A stretch of DNA of 64,000 nucleotides from contig NZ_CP040786.1 of assembly GCF_021922925.1 (NCBI RefSeq), positions 2,728,001-2,792,000 on the forward strand. The letters are read 5' to 3'. Of this stretch, positions 61,985 to 64,000 are shown in pieces (the first letter of the stretch is position 1; each line of letters opens with the position of its first letter). The stretch comes from Clavibacter phaseoli. Its GTDB lineage: Bacteria; Actinomycetota; Actinomycetes; Actinomycetales; Microbacteriaceae. The translations under genes and the position numbers were made by a program. The notes under the pieces were generated by a model. The model searched no databases. It saw only the letters and a list, made by a program, of their open reading frames with translations, and was not told where the DNA came from.

Positions 61985-64000
<2,016 letters not shown>

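Overview
The window is high-GC chromosomal DNA (clearly above 70 % G+C by eye) with dense genes, many ATGA/GTGA stop-start overlaps, GTG starts and class E and F sortases. The block FhaA-FhaB-PstP-RodA-PbpA-PknA-PknB, then PabA/TrpG-like, sortase E, CrgA, rhomboid, cyclophilin, tRNA-Ala, tRNA-Ile, DUF3566, GyrA, GyrB is the classical actinobacterial origin-proximal order. By established synteny dnaA and oriC should lie just beyond the right edge. Gene content and style suggest Microbacteriaceae, most likely Clavibacter or a close relative (inference). No insertion sequence, phage gene or CRISPR was seen.

Layout. 0-8 kb: two surface-protein clusters with SipW-type signal peptidases. The forward one holds two TasA/camelysin-like proteins, an LPVTG wall protein and a peptidase. 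The reverse one holds a SipW-type substrate, a peptidase and a LamG-like protein. Two secreted lipoproteins lie between them. 8-14.5 kb: MarR regulator, Nudix hydrolase, aminoglycoside-phosphotransferase-like kinase, UMF1-type MFS transporter, VOC protein, pyroglutamyl peptidase, a secreted Ig-like repeat protein and two tandem small membrane proteins. 14.5-17.5 kb: class F sortase plus CHRD protein, divergent from an ECF sigma/anti-sigma pair; both directions carry the same promoter, TGAAC-N17-CGTAT.

17.5-31 kb: mixed metabolism and regulation. It includes a TetR/DHA2-MFS pair with clear operators, a MerR regulator, hydrolases, a HEAT-repeat protein, an oxidoreductase/isomerase pair, a TetR/chloroperoxidase-like hydrolase pair, a small GxY-repeat protein, glutaminase and CutC. 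31-40.3 kb: a carbohydrate-type uptake and catabolism island (ABC binding protein and two permeases, ROK kinase, ROK repressor, M81/MlrC-type metallopeptidase, isomerase/epimerase, Gfo/Idh/MocA oxidoreductase) with no ATPase. 40-44.4 kb: RecQ, then a Zur-like box between a degenerate CobW-family protein and a cysteine-free L36 protein, then tRNA-Leu.

44.5-64 kb: the cell-wall growth and Ser/Thr phosphorylation operon, sortase E, CrgA, a non-coding stretch with DnaA-box-like sites, then rhomboid, cyclophilin, a helical membrane protein, two tRNAs and the gyrase genes. Several genes in the window have a TANNNT hexamer exactly 6 nt before the start codon, which predicts leaderless transcripts.
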